Assembly: GCA_964384205.1 (NCBI GenBank)
Contig: CAYLKS010000025.1
Span: 1-39,144, forward strand
Origin: CAYLKS01 sp964384205 [NCBI: uncultured bacterium]
GTDB taxonomy: Bacteria > JAGOEH01
Length of the DNA: 39,144 bases
Direction of reading: 5' to 3'
Below the pieces are notes generated by a model. The model did not search any database. It worked only from the letters and a program-made list of their open reading frames with translations, and was not told where the DNA came from. The translations under genes and the position numbers were made by a program. Positions 16,222-26,559 of this stretch are shown in pieces. Each line of letters opens with the position of its first letter. The first letter of the stretch is position 1.

Positions 16222-19044
16222 TTATATATTGAGTATTTGTTTTAGAAAATGACCTGTATATGAATTTGGATTTAGTGCTATATCTTCAGGAGTTCCTGTG
16301 GCAACAACTGTTCCGCCTTCATCTCCACCTTCCGGTCCCAGATCAATAATATAATCTGCAATTTTGATAACATCTAAATTGTGTTCTATTACAATTACTG
16401 TATTCCCTTTATCTACTAATTTATTTAATACTTTTAAAAGATATTGGATATCTTCTAAATGTAATCCTGTGGTTGGTTCATCTAATATATATAAAGTTTT
16501 TCCTGTTGCTTTTTTTGATAATTCTGTTGCGAGTTTGATTCTTTGAGCTTCACCTCCGGATAATGTTGTAGCCTGCTGACCTAAGTGGATATATCCAAGT
16601 CCTACTTCCTTTAAAGTAGTAAGTTTATTATTTATTTGGGGAATATTTTTAAAGAAAACCAATGCTTCATCTACAGTCATATCAAGAATATCCGCGATAG
16701 TTTTTCCATTGTATTTTATTTCTAATGTTTCTCTATTGTATCTTTTTCCTTTGCATGTTTCACAGGTTACATAAACATCTGGGAGAAAATTCATTTCAAT
16801 TTTAATTACACCATCTCCTGAACAATTTTCACATCTTCCACCTTTTACATTAAAGCTAAATCTGCCCGGTTTATAACCTCTTATTCTGGATTCTGGTAAT
16901 TTTGAAAATAATTCTCTTATAAAAGTGAATACGCCTGTATATGTTGCTGGATTTGATCGTGGCGTTCTACCAATTGGACTCTGGTCTATGTTGATAATTT
17001 TATTTATAAATTCTGTACCTTCAATTTTTTTAAATGGCAATGCGCGTAATGTTGAATAAGAATGTAATTGTTTGGAAATGGCTGGATATAATGTTTCATT
17101 AATTAGAGTACTTTTCCCAGAACCAGATACTCCTGTAATACATATAAAAGTTCCCAATGGAAATTCAACGTCAATGGATTTTAGGTTATTTCCTGTAGCT
17201 CCATATAATTTTATATTTTCTTGTTTGTTTATAGGCCGTCTTTTTTTAGGTATTTCAATTTTTTTTTTTCCAGAAAGATATGCGCCAGTAATTGATTTTT
17301 TATTTTTTTGAATTTCCTTTGGAGAACCTGTTACTACAATTTCTCCGCCGTTTCTTCCAGCTCCCGGGCCTAAATCTACTACAAAATCAGAGGCTTTTAT
17401 TGTATCTAAATCGTGTTCGACGACTATAATAGTATTTCCAATATCTCTCAAATGTAGTAGAGTTTCAATTAATTTATGATTATCTCTTTGATGTAATCCG
17501 ATGCTTGGCTCATCCAGAATATATATAACTCCCATTAATTGTGAACCTATCTGGCTTGCAAGCTTTATTCTTTGAGCTTCTCCACCGGATAAAGTAGATG
17601 ATTTTCTATCTAAAGTAAGATAATCCAATCCTACATTGATCAAAAATTTTAGTCTCAATTTTATTTCTTTTATAATTTGTTTTGATATAATTTGTTCAGT
17701 TTCTGATAATACTAAATTGTTAAAAAAATTTAGAATATTTTTTATTGGCATAGAAGATAGTTCTGCTATGTTAATTCCTTTTATCTTAATTGCAAGTGCT
17801 TCTGGCTTTAGTCTTTGACCATTACAATAAGGGCAAACCGTGTTTATCATAAAAGTTTCAATCCATTCGCGCACAGCATCGGAATCTGTTTGCTTATATC
17901 TTCTCATCAAGTTGTTTATAATTCCTTCAAAATTACTGAATATTTTTTCTATTTTCATAGATCTGGTACTAAATATAAAAGAATGAATTTTTTCTTCTGA
18001 GCCATATAAAATTATTTTTTGTATATCATCAGGTAAATCTTTAAAAGGGGTATCAAGACTAAATTTATAATGTTTGGCTAAAGCTTCAATCATTTGATAA
18101 TAATATCCGCCCTGGGATGTTACAGCTGCTAATGCCCCGTCATTAATAGATAGATTTTTATTAGGAATTACAAGTTCAGGATCAATTTCTAATTTAGTGC
18201 CGAGTCCACTGCAATATGGACATGCTCCATAAGGAGAATTAAATGAAAATAATCGAGGTTCAATTTCTTCATAGGATATATTACATTTTAGACATGCTAA
18301 TTTTTCACTGAACATAAATTCTTTTCCATCTTCGCGTAAGACAAGCAAAATCCCATTGCTAAGTTCTAATGCTGTTTCAATAGATTCTGTTAATCTATGA
18401 TGTATTTCCTTAGATATTTTTAACCTATCTACTACAATTTCTATTGTATGTTTTTTATTTTTATCAAGCTTTATTTCATCTTCTAAAAGAAAAAAATTTC
18501 CGTTTATTCTTACTCTTGTAAAACCTTTTTTAAGTAGATCTGAAAGTAGCTTTTTATATTCACCTTTTCTTCCTCTTACGATAGGCGATAATATTTGAAA
18601 TTTTATTCCTTTTTTCCATGATAATATTATATCTGTCATTTGCTGAACAGTTTGTGAAGATATTGGCTCGCCGCATTTGTAGCAATATGGTTTTCCGATT
18701 CTGGCAAACAATAATCTTAGATAATCATATATTTCTGTAGTGGTTCCAACAGTTGAACGTGGATTTTTTGAACCTGTTTTCTGTTCAATTGAAATGGCAG
18801 GGGATAAGCCATCGATTAAATCTACATCAGGTTTTTCCATAAGCCCTAAAAATTGACGTGCATAAGCTGATAGTGATTCTACATATCTTCTCTGGCCTTC
18901 TGCATATATGGTATCAAATGCAAGTGAAGATTTGCCACTTCCTGAAAGCCCTGTTATAACAATAAATTTATCTCTTGGCAAATCTACATTTATATTTTTG
19001 AGATTGTGCTCTCGGGCGCCTCTAATGATAATTTTATTGTTCAA
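16222..19044 (-). CDS. uvrA: UvrA, excinuclease ABC subunit A
   Basis: 940 residues, the normal length. There are two ABC ATPase modules: Walker [13 protein letters not shown] (about 31) and [14 protein letters not shown] (about 630), with [12 protein letters not shown] in both halves. The zinc-binding cysteine sets are intact, including CLKC...CPYC and CENC...CETC. UvrA dimers recognise distorted DNA and load UvrB in nucleotide excision repair. The start is a TTG at 19044 ([15 protein letters not shown]), supported by GGAGA 7 bases upstream, and overlaps the preceding gene by 11 bp. It is the last gene of the minus-strand run that begins at 24338. Confidence 0.97.
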   Translation of the reverse strand: MNNKIIIRGAREHNLKNINVDLPRDKFIVITGLSGSGKSSLAFDTIYAEGQRRYVESLSAYARQFLGLMEKPDVDLIDGLSPAISIEQKTGSKNPRSTVGTTTEIYDYLRLLFARIGKPYCYKCGEPISSQTVQQMTDIILSWKKGIKFQILSPIVRGRKGEYKKLLSDLLKKGFTRVRINGNFFLLEDEIKLDKNKKHTIEIVVDRLKISKEIHHRLTESIETALELSNGILLVLREDGKEFMFSEKLACLKCNISYEEIEPRLFSFNSPYGACPYCSGLGTKLEIDPELVIPNKNLSINDGALAAVTSQGGYYYQMIEALAKHYKFSLDTPFKDLPDDIQKIILYGSEEKIHSFIFSTRSMKIEKIFSNFEGIINNLMRRYKQTDSDAVREWIETFMINTVCPYCNGQRLKPEALAIKIKGINIAELSSMPIKNILNFFNNLVLSETEQIISKQIIKEIKLRLKFLINVGLDYLTLDRKSSTLSGGEAQRIKLASQIGSQLMGVIYILDEPSIGLHQRDNHKLIETLLHLRDIGNTIIVVEHDLDTIKASDFVVDLGPGAGRNGGEIVVTGSPKEIQKNKKSITGAYLSGKKKIEIPKKRRPINKQENIKLYGATGNNLKSIDVEFPLGTFICITGVSGSGKSTLINETLYPAISKQLHSYSTLRALPFKKIEGTEFINKIINIDQSPIGRTPRSNPATYTGVFTFIRELFSKLPESRIRGYKPGRFSFNVKGGRCENCSGDGVIKIEMNFLPDVYVTCETCKGKRYNRETLEIKYNGKTIADILDMTVDEALVFFKNIPQINNKLTTLKEVGLGYIHLGQQATTLSGGEAQRIKLATELSKKATGKTLYILDEPTTGLHLEDIQYLLKVLNKLVDKGNTVIVIEHNLDVIKIADYIIDLGPEGGDEGGTVVATGTPEDIALNPNSYTGHFLKQILNI

Positions 19045-20815
19045 TTAATTTCTCCAGATATTTTTTCATTTTCAGAAAATCACTTTGACTTACCTGTTCT
19101 TTGTGTTCATTGATAATTACAATAAATATAGTAATATTTTCATAATCTATTCTGGAAAGATTTAATTGGTATCCGGCAAAGATTTCTACTAAATTTATCA
19201 TTTTTTCCTGTGGGCCTGTATATGCTAAAAAGAAGGTTGTGGCTGTTTTCATTTTTTTCTTGCCAAAATTTATTTCAATTTGTTTGGATATAAGTTTATT
19301 TTTTAAATTATGTTTTTTTAAATCATAATAAGCCTTGATAGCATTTTTTAATACCAGAATTAATTCTTCTTGAAATATAGAAATTCTGTAAAATTCGTTT
19401 AGATGATAATAAAAATTCATAATAACATCTTCAGGGTATTTTTTTAAGTTTTCAATGGCAAATTTCAATCTCATATTATCCATTAATCGCATACCTTCAT
19501 CAAAATCTCTAAATTTATCAAGGTATTTGCCTAAAATTTCTTTTATTTTTATGTATATACTTTCTGTATTATTCCAATATTCTGTTTCTATTCTTATATC
19601 TACCATATTGATTTCATTCTTTGAATACTGTGTCGGAGGGAAAATTTTGAATATATGGAAACCTTTTATATTATTTAGATCAGATGCTAATTTAAGTGCA
19701 AAATTGTCAATATTGTATTGTTCTTTATTAAAGATAACCATGATTTTTAGTTCAATCAAATATTCTTGTTTATTTTCTAAACTTAAATAAAATTGAGGGA
19801 TTCCTGTTTTTTTACATTCATTATCTAATATAGGAATTATAGCTCTCGCATATTGTTCAAAACCACCAATAGAATCAAAACTTTCAAGGCTTAATAAATA
19901 TCCTTGTGACCTTAAGGTTTCCAGAGCTGTTTTGAGTCTATTTATAGAATTATAATCATACCACTGTTCTTGTTTATTACAGATTTCTATTCTAAAGACT
20001 GTTTTATCTTCTATTGAGAATTTTTTTATAAATTTAATAAGAAAATCAGGGACAGATTTACGCAATGCATGTAAAATCATATTTAAATTTATAGCATTAG
20101 AGTAGCCTACAAGAGATATTCCTGTTAATAGTTCTTTTTGTGTTTTTAAATTTTCTACATTAAATAAGAATTTTTTTTCAGGATCTTCATTCAGTAGTTT
20201 AATAAATTTATAGTTATTATAAATTTGTTTAAAAATGTCTTGAGCTGAACGTTCAGAAATATAGGCTTTTGTTCTGTTTGTGAAAAATTTTATTAATTCG
20301 CCTCTACTATTAATAATTTCTTTGATTTCTTCTTTAGGTAAAGTCTTTTTTATGATATTATATACTTCGTCATATTTGACTAATTTTTCCACTTCCATAG
20401 AAATGAGATAACTTATAGCAGGACTTTGTTTAATAGAGGATTTTAATCTTTTTTTGAGTTCATGTTGTATTTTTTTTAAATTTGAAAACTCTTCTTCATT
20501 TAGTTTTAACCTTAATAGAATAAATGCCTTATTTTGTTTATTAAAAGGAAATACAAAAGCATGATTTAGAAATACATTATATCCAATAGAATGGAGATAG
20601 CCTGTCAATGTTTCCATTATTGCTGGTTTATCATCAGTGATTATACCAATATCTTTTATATAATAACCATTTTTTTTTAAAGAAAAAAAGGATATTTTGG
20701 TAGGGGATGGTTTTTTTATTAATATATTGAACATTTTTATAAATATTTTGTTGATATATTGTTCATCTAATGCATTGACATTATTTATGTAATTTAAACA
20801 TTTATATTTATTCAT
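19034..20815 (-). CDS. Large protein with ACT-like segments, function unknown
   Basis: I do not recognise a named family for this 593-residue protein. Three stretches read like beta-alpha-beta-beta-alpha-beta ACT modules: about 53-105 ([20 protein letters not shown], then [11 protein letters not shown]), about 345-405 ([15 protein letters not shown], then [13 protein letters not shown]), and about 530-590 ([20 protein letters not shown], then ISRIDYE-like [18 protein letters not shown]). Between them are long helical regions. There is no signal peptide, membrane helix or visible enzyme motif. ACT modules bind amino acids or nucleotides in regulators and metabolic enzymes, including the N-terminal part of large NAD-glutamate dehydrogenases; a distant link to those is possible but unproved. 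The start overlaps the end of polX by 8 bp and the end overlaps uvrA by 11 bp, so it is translated within the repair cluster. Confidence 0.6.
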   Translation of the reverse strand: MNKYKCLNYINNVNALDEQYINKIFIKMFNILIKKPSPTKISFFSLKKNGYYIKDIGIITDDKPAIMETLTGYLHSIGYNVFLNHAFVFPFNKQNKAFILLRLKLNEEEFSNLKKIQHELKKRLKSSIKQSPAISYLISMEVEKLVKYDEVYNIIKKTLPKEEIKEIINSRGELIKFFTNRTKAYISERSAQDIFKQIYNNYKFIKLLNEDPEKKFLFNVENLKTQKELLTGISLVGYSNAINLNMILHALRKSVPDFLIKFIKKFSIEDKTVFRIEICNKQEQWYDYNSINRLKTALETLRSQGYLLSLESFDSIGGFEQYARAIIPILDNECKKTGIPQFYLSLENKQEYLIELKIMVIFNKEQYNIDNFALKLASDLNNIKGFHIFKIFPPTQYSKNEINMVDIRIETEYWNNTESIYIKIKEILGKYLDKFRDFDEGMRLMDNMRLKFAIENLKKYPEDVIMNFYYHLNEFYRISIFQEELILVLKNAIKAYYDLKKHNLKNKLISKQIEINFGKKKMKTATTFFLAYTGPQEKMINLVEIFAGYQLNLSRIDYENITIFIVIINEHKEQVSQSDFLKMKKYLEKLIEQ

Positions 20816-22598
20816 ACTGTTCTTCCTTTTTTAAAATTTTTTCAACTTTTGTTTTACTATAGGTATTTAAGATGTTTATCGGTTCAAGCCATCCTTTTCT
20901 TGCAATATTTACACCATATTCAATGTCATTAATACCTTCTAATCTATGAGCATCTGGGTTTATTGAAAATAAAATGCCAAGTTTTTTTCCATAGGGGATA
21001 TATCGCCAATCAATATCTAATCTATGAGGATTAGCGTTTATTTCTATTATTTTATTATATTTTTTTGCAGCTTCTAATATTTTAATCATATCTATATCAA
21101 ATGGTTCCCTGGATAATAATAATCTGCCTGAGGGATGTCCTAAAATTGTTAAATATGGATTAGCTAAAGCTGCAAGGATTCTATTTTCCATATCTTCTTG
21201 TTTCATAGAAAAGTTAGAATGTATAGAACCTATTACAAAATCAAATAGTTTTAATATATCTTCAGAATAATCGAGGCTGCCATCTTTTAAAATATCAGAC
21301 TCAATTCCCCAGAATATTTTTATTTGAGGGTATTTTTTTTGTAGAGAATTTATTTCTTCTTTTTGTTGATATATCCGTTCTTCTTCTAAACCATGAGCAT
21401 AAAAAGCGCTTTTACTGTGATCTGAAATACCAATATATTCATATTTTTTTTTTAGTGCGTATTGGATAATTTCTTCTATTGAATTTTGACCATCACTGTA
21501 ATTTGTATGGCAATGGAAGAATCCTTTTATATCATCTCTTGAAACAAGTACAGGTATTTTGTTTTCTGCGGCTGCTTCAATTTCTTTGATATCTTCGCGT
21601 AATTCCGGTGGTATATATTGTAAATTTAAAATTTTATATATATCTTCTTCTGAATTAGCTTCTATTTTTTTATTATTTTTGAATATACCATATTCATTTG
21701 ATTTATATCCCATTTTTTTTGCAATACTTCTTAATTTTGTATTATGCTCTTTTGAACCGGTGAAATGTTGGAGGGCAAATGGAAATGATTCATCAGGAAC
21801 AAATCGCATATCAACTTGTATTAGAGTTTCTTTTGATATTTCATAGGGGACTTCTTTAGTTTTTGAGAGTTGGTTTATTATTTTTTCATTGGCATATATA
21901 GAGATTTTAGTATCTCCCATTCCAATTATGAGAGATTTGGTTAATTTTTTACTGAAAAGATTTTTTAATTTTTTCCAGTCTTCAGGTGTAATATATGAAA
22001 TTAAAATATCAATATCATGGACAGTTTCTTTTTTTCTTCTTATACTCCCGGCAATTTCTATTTTTGCGTTTGGAAGTTTTGTATAAAGAAAATTTTTTAA
22101 TAAATTTGCTATATTATAAGCTTCAGGGAATAGAAATCTATCTTTATATGTTTTTAAAATTTTAATGTTTTGGAGTATTTTTTGTTGCAATTTTTCACCG
22201 AAATTTGGCATATTTTTTAACCTATTTTCAAGACAGGCATATTCAAGTTCTCCAATAGAAGTTATATTTAATGTTTCATAAATTTGCTTAATTCGTTTAG
22301 GGCCTAAATTCGGAATTTTTAACATTTCTATAATGCCGTTAGGAATTTCTTTTTTTAATGCGTCTAATTCTTTAATTTTTCCTGATGTGTTAAGTTCTAT
22401 GATTTTTTCAGCAATATTTTTCCCGATACCGTTGATTTTAATAAGTTCTTCTATATTTAAATTTTTTAGATTATTTTGAATGTTTTCTATAGTTCGTGCC
22501 GCCTTTTGATATGCTCTTATTTTAAATGGATTTTCTCCTTTTAATTCTAATAATGTAGCAAAAAAATTTAAAGTTTTAGCAATATCTTTGTTGTTCAT
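20808..22598 (-). CDS. polX: PolX, family X DNA polymerase with PHP 3'-5' exonuclease
   Basis: 596 residues, close to the 570 of B. subtilis PolX. N-terminal HhH segments (LIKINGIGKNIAEKI; LKIPNLGPKRIKQIYETL) lead to the nucleotidyltransferase core with GSIRRKKETVHDIDILIS (the GS...DxD metal site) and the third acidic residue in VDMRFVPDES. The C-terminal PHP domain (about 345-590) keeps its metal ligands: FHCHTNYSDGQNS, GISDHSK, GSIHSNF, LGHPSGR and NPDAHR. Such enzymes fill short gaps and trim 3' ends in base-excision repair. The gene starts one base after the LOG gene stop, and the context with uvrA supports a DNA repair operon. Confidence 0.94.
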   Translation of the reverse strand: MNNKDIAKTLNFFATLLELKGENPFKIRAYQKAARTIENIQNNLKNLNIEELIKINGIGKNIAEKIIELNTSGKIKELDALKKEIPNGIIEMLKIPNLGPKRIKQIYETLNITSIGELEYACLENRLKNMPNFGEKLQQKILQNIKILKTYKDRFLFPEAYNIANLLKNFLYTKLPNAKIEIAGSIRRKKETVHDIDILISYITPEDWKKLKNLFSKKLTKSLIIGMGDTKISIYANEKIINQLSKTKEVPYEISKETLIQVDMRFVPDESFPFALQHFTGSKEHNTKLRSIAKKMGYKSNEYGIFKNNKKIEANSEEDIYKILNLQYIPPELREDIKEIEAAAENKIPVLVSRDDIKGFFHCHTNYSDGQNSIEEIIQYALKKKYEYIGISDHSKSAFYAHGLEEERIYQQKEEINSLQKKYPQIKIFWGIESDILKDGSLDYSEDILKLFDFVIGSIHSNFSMKQEDMENRILAALANPYLTILGHPSGRLLLSREPFDIDMIKILEAAKKYNKIIEINANPHRLDIDWRYIPYGKKLGILFSINPDAHRLEGINDIEYGVNIARKGWLEPINILNTYSKTKVEKILKKEEQYE

Positions 22599-22599
22599 T

Positions 22600-23172
22600 T
22601 TACATCCATTTTAGTTTTAATTTTGGTTTTTTATAGTTTCGGATAAACGTTACAATTTCATCTGGATTATCAGAAATTTTAATTAATTCAAAAGTTTTTT
22701 CATGCATAAATTTTTCAATTTCTAACTTATATAAAAATTTAATTAAGTAATCAAAAAAATTATTTACATTGTATAAAATAATTGGTTTTAAATGGTAGCC
22801 TAATTGTTTTAAAGTGAAAATTTCTGCGAATTCTTCCAGAGTCCCGATACCGCCGGGACATGTTATAAACGCATCTGCAAAATTTTCCATAAGTTCTTTT
22901 CTTTTCCTCATATCAGAAGTAATATATAATTTAGTTAAATTTGGATGGACAATTCCTTCAAGGTTTAGCCTTTCAGGAATAACTCCGATTACATTTCTAT
23001 TATTTTCAAGGAATACATCTGCTATCACTTTCATTATACCAATATTGCCGGCGCCATAAATTAAATCATACCCGGATTTAGCTAATTTTTGAGCCAGCTG
23101 TTTACATTTTATTTTTAGTTCATCTGATACTTGATTACTGGATGAGGCATAAATACATATATTTTTACTCAT
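22600..23172 (-). CDS. LOG-family nucleotide 5'-monophosphate phosphoribohydrolase (TIGR00730 type)
   Basis: 190 residues with a Rossmann-like fold. Diagnostic motifs are present: YGAGNIGIMKVIAD, MRKRKELM with the catalytic Arg, and CPGGIGTLEEFAEIFTLKQLG, the PGGxGTxxE motif with the catalytic Glu. The family releases a base from nucleoside 5'-monophosphates; it was first characterised as cytokinin-activating LOG, and in bacteria its substrate is often AMP-like. It overlaps the previous gene by 8 bp and is followed by polX after one base. The physiological role in this operon is open; scavenging or removal of odd nucleotides is only a suggestion. Confidence 0.9.
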   Translation of the reverse strand: MSKNICIYASSSNQVSDELKIKCKQLAQKLAKSGYDLIYGAGNIGIMKVIADVFLENNRNVIGVIPERLNLEGIVHPNLTKLYITSDMRKRKELMENFADAFITCPGGIGTLEEFAEIFTLKQLGYHLKPIILYNVNNFFDYLIKFLYKLEIEKFMHEKTFELIKISDNPDEIVTFIRNYKKPKLKLKWM

Positions 23173-23815
23173 ATTCTTCTAAAAGGCTTTTTAGCCATTT
23201 TTCTGGTTCAATTTTTAGAGGTTCATAATTAGTTTCATCTATAAAAATACCATTTCGGTTACCAAGATTCCATTCAGGGAATATATTTTTTATTATTGAG
23301 TTTTTATATTGAGCAATGTATTGAAGGCTGATTTGTTTTAATATCTGCATATATTCGGAAATTTGAGAAAAATCTGGAAGGTTTTTTATTTTTTCATCTA
23401 AGAAAGAGGTATGAGGTAAAAAATATCTTTTTTCATCTGGTATGCTTGAATAAAGTTTAAGAAAGTTTTGTTTTATTTCATTGAAGATATCTTCTGCTTG
23501 TTGATTTTTTTCAACATCTTTTGAATAAATGATCCCCATCATTATGTCTAATAACCTGTTGTGATTGTTCTCAAATACATCTTTATCCCATTTAATTTCG
23601 AATATATTAGAAAGAAATTCAATAAAAACAACATACATAGAATAATTTTTTAAGAATGAAAAATTTTTATCTTGTTTTAAAAAATCCACAATTGTGAAAT
23701 AATCTCTGTCTTCAATAAATAGTTTTCTATACTCCGATGTCTCTTTTTCTGTTAATTTTATCTTAGGCATATTTGGATAAAAAATAGTTTCTAATTGTTT
23801 TTCTATGTTGTTCAC
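23165..23815 (-). CDS. Unrecognised helical protein (second gene of the repair-cluster operon)
   Basis: No family recognised. The product of up to 216 residues is soluble and mainly helical, rich in Lys, Glu, Phe and Tyr, with no signal peptide or membrane helix. Aromatic motifs near the end (IFPEWNLGNRNGIFID) are the most distinctive part. The longest frame opens with GTG at 23815, overlapping the upstream gene by 53 bp. An ATG at 23773 (MPKIKLTEKE) would reduce the overlap to 11 bp and is equally likely; neither has a good ribosome site. It ends inside the LOG gene start (8-bp overlap), so it is surely part of the operon. Confidence 0.55.
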   Translation of the reverse strand: MNNIEKQLETIFYPNMPKIKLTEKETSEYRKLFIEDRDYFTIVDFLKQDKNFSFLKNYSMYVVFIEFLSNIFEIKWDKDVFENNHNRLLDIMMGIIYSKDVEKNQQAEDIFNEIKQNFLKLYSSIPDEKRYFLPHTSFLDEKIKNLPDFSQISEYMQILKQISLQYIAQYKNSIIKNIFPEWNLGNRNGIFIDETNYEPLKIEPEKWLKSLLEEYE

Positions 23816-24338
23816 TTTTTCTTAAAATTAGATACTCCCAGCGTAAGGCTTTGTCTTTTAGTTTTTCATCAATTATTTCATTTGAATGAATAAAGTCTTT
23901 ATTTAAAATTAAATTGTCTTTTACTGTTTCCCATAGAATTTCAAAATTTTTTATTATTAGTTTAATAAAATCGTTGATTTTTTTTTGTAATATATTTTGT
24001 ACTTTATCAAAATCTTTTGAAATTACTTCTGTTATAGCCTCATTCTGAATTAAATTTTCCCATGAAGTTGTTTTAAAAAGTTCATTATATAATGAGGAAT
24101 TTTTGGTGTTTAGATATTGATTTTTTTGAATTTTTTCAATACGATTGGTAATTATTTTAAGATTTTTATAATTAGACGCAAAAAATAACAAAAAATATAG
24201 AAAGTATGTCTTTTTCAATATATCATATTCTTTTATAGGAAAAATTTCTTCTATTTTTTTTATCAGTTCTATATCGTTATTCAAGTTCTTTTTTATGAAG
24301 GTGTCGAGTACCTGTTCTTTGCTATTAAATAAAGTCAT
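23763..24338 (-). CDS. Unrecognised helical protein, first gene of the repair-cluster operon
   Basis: No family recognised. The 191-residue product is predicted to be helical and strongly charged, with Asn, Lys and Ile making up much of it. A hydrophobic stretch (about 42-55, TYFLYFLLFFASNY) looks too short and aromatic for a sure membrane helix. It starts at an ATG at 24338, about 20 bases from a predicted transcription start, with no clear Shine-Dalgarno sequence. Its end overlaps the next unknown gene, so the two may act together. Confidence 0.6.
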   Translation of the reverse strand: MTLFNSKEQVLDTFIKKNLNNDIELIKKIEEIFPIKEYDILKKTYFLYFLLFFASNYKNLKIITNRIEKIQKNQYLNTKNSSLYNELFKTTSWENLIQNEAITEVISKDFDKVQNILQKKINDFIKLIIKNFEILWETVKDNLILNKDFIHSNEIIDEKLKDKALRWEYLILRKSEQHRKTIRNYFLSKYA

Positions 24339-24365
24339 AATATCAATCTAATTTGCTAAACTTTA

Positions 24366-24394
24366 AATATACTAAAAAAAATATTTGTTGTCAA
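24366..24394 (-). promoter_or_regulatory. Sigma-70-type promoter for the 24338-to-16222 operon
   Basis: On the minus strand, TTGACA (24389-24394) and TATATT (24366-24371) are separated by exactly 17 bases. Transcription should start near 24359, giving a leader of about 20 bases. The -35 hexamer overlaps a plus-strand TTGTCA (24388-24393) that could serve surE, so the two divergent units may share one control spot. The forward -10 is poor (only AT-rich TATA tracts at 24411-24420). Confidence 0.65.
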
Positions 24395-24522
24395 ATAGTA
24401 TTTGAGTATAACATATATATTTTTTAGTAATGTTTATTAAGTAATAGTTTTTTTTATTATATTAATTTTTAGCCTTAAAAATATGTTGATTTTATATGAC
24501 TTTTTTTTTATTAATTAACATT

Positions 24523-25260
24523 ATGAGAATATTATTGACAAATGATGATGGTATAAAGGCTAAAGGAATTAATATTTTGAGGGATTTTTTGGTTAATGAA
24601 TTAAAGCATGAAGTTATTGTAGTGGCACCAGATAATGAGAAAAGTGCGAGTTCTCATGCCATAAGTCTGCATAAACCATTTAAAATAGTAAAATATTTTG
24701 AAAATGAATATTCAGTAAGTGGTACTCCAGTAGATTGTGTATTAGTTGGTCTTAATGCAATTATGCATAATGAAAGGCCGGATTTAGTAATTTCTGGTAT
24801 AAATCATGGTCAGAATATGGGAGAAGACGTTTTTTATAGTGGTACTGTTGGAGCAGCTTTTGAAGGAGCTTTTAGAAATATAAAATCTATTGCTATTTCA
24901 TGCATTCAGAGAGATAATTTGAATTTTATTTCTTTCTTGAATTATTTGGAAGAGATAATGAATTTATATATGAAAGTAGAAGATTCTTATTTGATTAATA
25001 TAAATTTTTCTGCTGAATTTGATTTAAAAGGATATAAATTCACAAAATTGGGTAAGCGTTTTTATAAAGATGAATTAATTGTTATGAGTAGGGAAGGTAA
25101 TGAAACTTGTTATAAGATTGGTGGAGAAGGACCTTTTTGGGAAAATGATGAAGATGCAGATTATTATGCTGTCCATAATGGTTATATTTCAATAACACCT
25201 CTTGCATTAACTTTAACAGATAATAAAATTTTGGATAAACTTGAAAGGTTATATGGTTAA
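24523..25260 (+). CDS. surE: SurE, 5'-nucleotidase / survival protein
   Basis: 245 residues from the ATG at 24523. The start MRILLTNDDGIKAKG is the invariant SurE opening, so the nine extra in-frame codons upstream are rejected. Metal and phosphate ligands are intact: the NDDG motif, SASSHAISLHKP, SGTPVDCVLVGL, and SGINHGQNMGEDVFYSGTVG. SurE removes phosphate from nucleoside monophosphates in the cytoplasm and is often found beside pcm, as here. No ribosome binding site is visible before the ATG. The pcm start lies inside its 3' end. Confidence 0.96.
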   Translation: MRILLTNDDGIKAKGINILRDFLVNELKHEVIVVAPDNEKSASSHAISLHKPFKIVKYFENEYSVSGTPVDCVLVGLNAIMHNERPDLVISGINHGQNMGEDVFYSGTVGAAFEGAFRNIKSIAISCIQRDNLNFISFLNYLEEIMNLYMKVEDSYLININFSAEFDLKGYKFTKLGKRFYKDELIVMSREGNETCYKIGGEGPFWENDEDADYYAVHNGYISITPLALTLTDNKILDKLERLYG

Positions 25261-25912
25261 TTATAGATTTGCCCGGAAGAAGTTAGTTAATTATTTGCGT
25301 GATGAAGTTGGTATTGAGAATACTTTGGTGCTGGAAGGTTTTTTAAATGTTCCAAGAGAATTTTTTATAGATTCTGCTTTATGGGGTATGGCTTATAAAG
25401 ATGTTGCTTTACCGATTGGGAATAATCAGACAATATCAAAGCCCTCCACGATTGCTAAAATGCTTGCAGCATCTTCTATTAATAAAGATAGTAGAGTCTT
25501 AGAGATTGGCACAGGTTCTGGATATCAGACAGCCTTATTAGCATATATAGCTAAAGAAGTATTTACAATTGAAATTTTTGATAATTTATTGCAAAATGCT
25601 AAAAAAAGGCTTGAAGATTTAGGTTTTTTGAATATTCGGTTTAAAGTAGGGAATGGTATTGAAGGATGGCAAAATTTTTCTCCTTTTGATACTATTATCA
25701 TTAGTGCATTTTTGCCAGATGTTCCATATAATTTAGCAAAACAATTAACAGAAGATGGAAAAATTATTTTTCCGATGGGAGATGAAAATAAACAGGATAT
25801 ATATTCTCTTCAAGTAATAGAAGATAAGTTTTTACTGAATAAAATAGATACCTGTTTATTTGTCCCATTTTTAAATGGGGGGAATAGTGAAGATTTTAAA
25901 AAAATTATATGA
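25253..25912 (+). CDS. pcm: Protein-L-isoaspartate O-methyltransferase
   Basis: 219 residues from the ATG at 25253, chosen over a TTG at 25241 because AAAGG precedes it and the overlap with surE is then 8 bp. Family motifs in order are MAYKDVALPIGNNQTISKPS (substrate loop, normally PL.IG.GQTISQP), VLEIGTGSGYQTALLA (SAM motif I), and DTIIISAF. It repairs isoaspartyl damage in proteins using S-adenosylmethionine. The surE-pcm pairing is a conserved stress cassette. The family Gln-to-Asn change in the substrate loop (NNQTIS instead of GQTIS) is minor. Confidence 0.93.
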   Translation: MVNYRFARKKLVNYLRDEVGIENTLVLEGFLNVPREFFIDSALWGMAYKDVALPIGNNQTISKPSTIAKMLAASSINKDSRVLEIGTGSGYQTALLAYIAKEVFTIEIFDNLLQNAKKRLEDLGFLNIRFKVGNGIEGWQNFSPFDTIIISAFLPDVPYNLAKQLTEDGKIIFPMGDENKQDIYSLQVIEDKFLLNKIDTCLFVPFLNGGNSEDFKKII

Positions 25913-26480
25913 TTGGGTATTATCCTGGGCAGATTCTCCTTATGGTTTTTGGGCATTAGTTATTTTGGCTTTTGCAGAATCGTCTTTTTTTCCTGTTCCA
26001 CCTGATGTATTATTAATTGCTCTTGTACTGGGAGAACCTAAAAAGGCATTTAAATTTGCTTTTGCTTGTTCTATTGCTTCTATTGCAGGAGGGCTTTTGG
26101 GCTATGGTATTGGGCATTTTATTTGGGAGCAGGTTGATAATTTCTTTTTTCATTATGTCCCAGGATTTACTCCAGAGCTTTTTGCACTAATTCAGAAGAA
26201 TTATCAAACTTATGGTTTCTGGTATGTTTTTACAGCAGGTTTTACCCCTATTCCATATAAAGTTTTTACAATTGGAGCAGGTGTATTTCAGTTAAATATA
26301 ATGGAATTTTTTATTGCATCTTTATTAAGTCGTAGCGCACGTTTTTTTATTGTTTCTGCATTGTTATATAAATTTGGAGAGCCAATTAAAGATTTTATAG
26401 ATAAATATTTTAATTTGTTGTCTATACTATTTGTTGTTTTATTAGTCTTGGGTTTTGTAGTAATTAAAATGATATTTTAG
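25887..26480 (+). CDS. YqaA-type membrane protein (DedA/VTT family)
   Basis: About 197 residues with four to five membrane helices. The N-terminal WADSPYGFWALVILAFAESS and FPVPPDVLLIALVLGEP segments match the YqaA branch of the SNARE-associated (VTT) family, with the characteristic helix-break prolines. Later, FTAGFTPIPYKVFTIGAG is the second conserved re-entrant motif, containing the Arg/Lys/Pro-type loop. The likely start is the GTG at 25887, preceded by GGGGGG; an ATG at 25875 is also in frame but lacks a ribosome site. Either start overlaps pcm. Members are thought to act in lipid or proton-coupled membrane transport. Confidence 0.85.
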   Translation: MKILKKLYDWVLSWADSPYGFWALVILAFAESSFFPVPPDVLLIALVLGEPKKAFKFAFACSIASIAGGLLGYGIGHFIWEQVDNFFFHYVPGFTPELFALIQKNYQTYGFWYVFTAGFTPIPYKVFTIGAGVFQLNIMEFFIASLLSRSARFFIVSALLYKFGEPIKDFIDKYFNLLSILFVVLLVLGFVVIKMIF

Positions 26481-26484
26481 TAAT

Positions 26485-26559
26485 CGGGATGTAGCGCAGT
26501 CCGGTTAGCGCGCATGGTTCGGGACCATGAAGTCGCGGGTTCGAATCCCGCCATCCCGA
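26485..26559 (+). tRNA. tRNA-Pro (anticodon CGG)
   Basis: A 75-nt cloverleaf. The acceptor stem CGGGATG (26485-26491) pairs with CATCCCG (26552-26558), with A as discriminator. The anticodon arm CATGG-TTCGGGA-CCATG places CGG at the anticodon. The T arm carries GGGTTCGAATCCC. The 3' CCA is not encoded. It sits 4 bp after the yqaA-like stop and 20 bp before the next start codon, on the same strand, with no visible terminator, so it may be processed from an mRNA. Confidence 0.97.
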
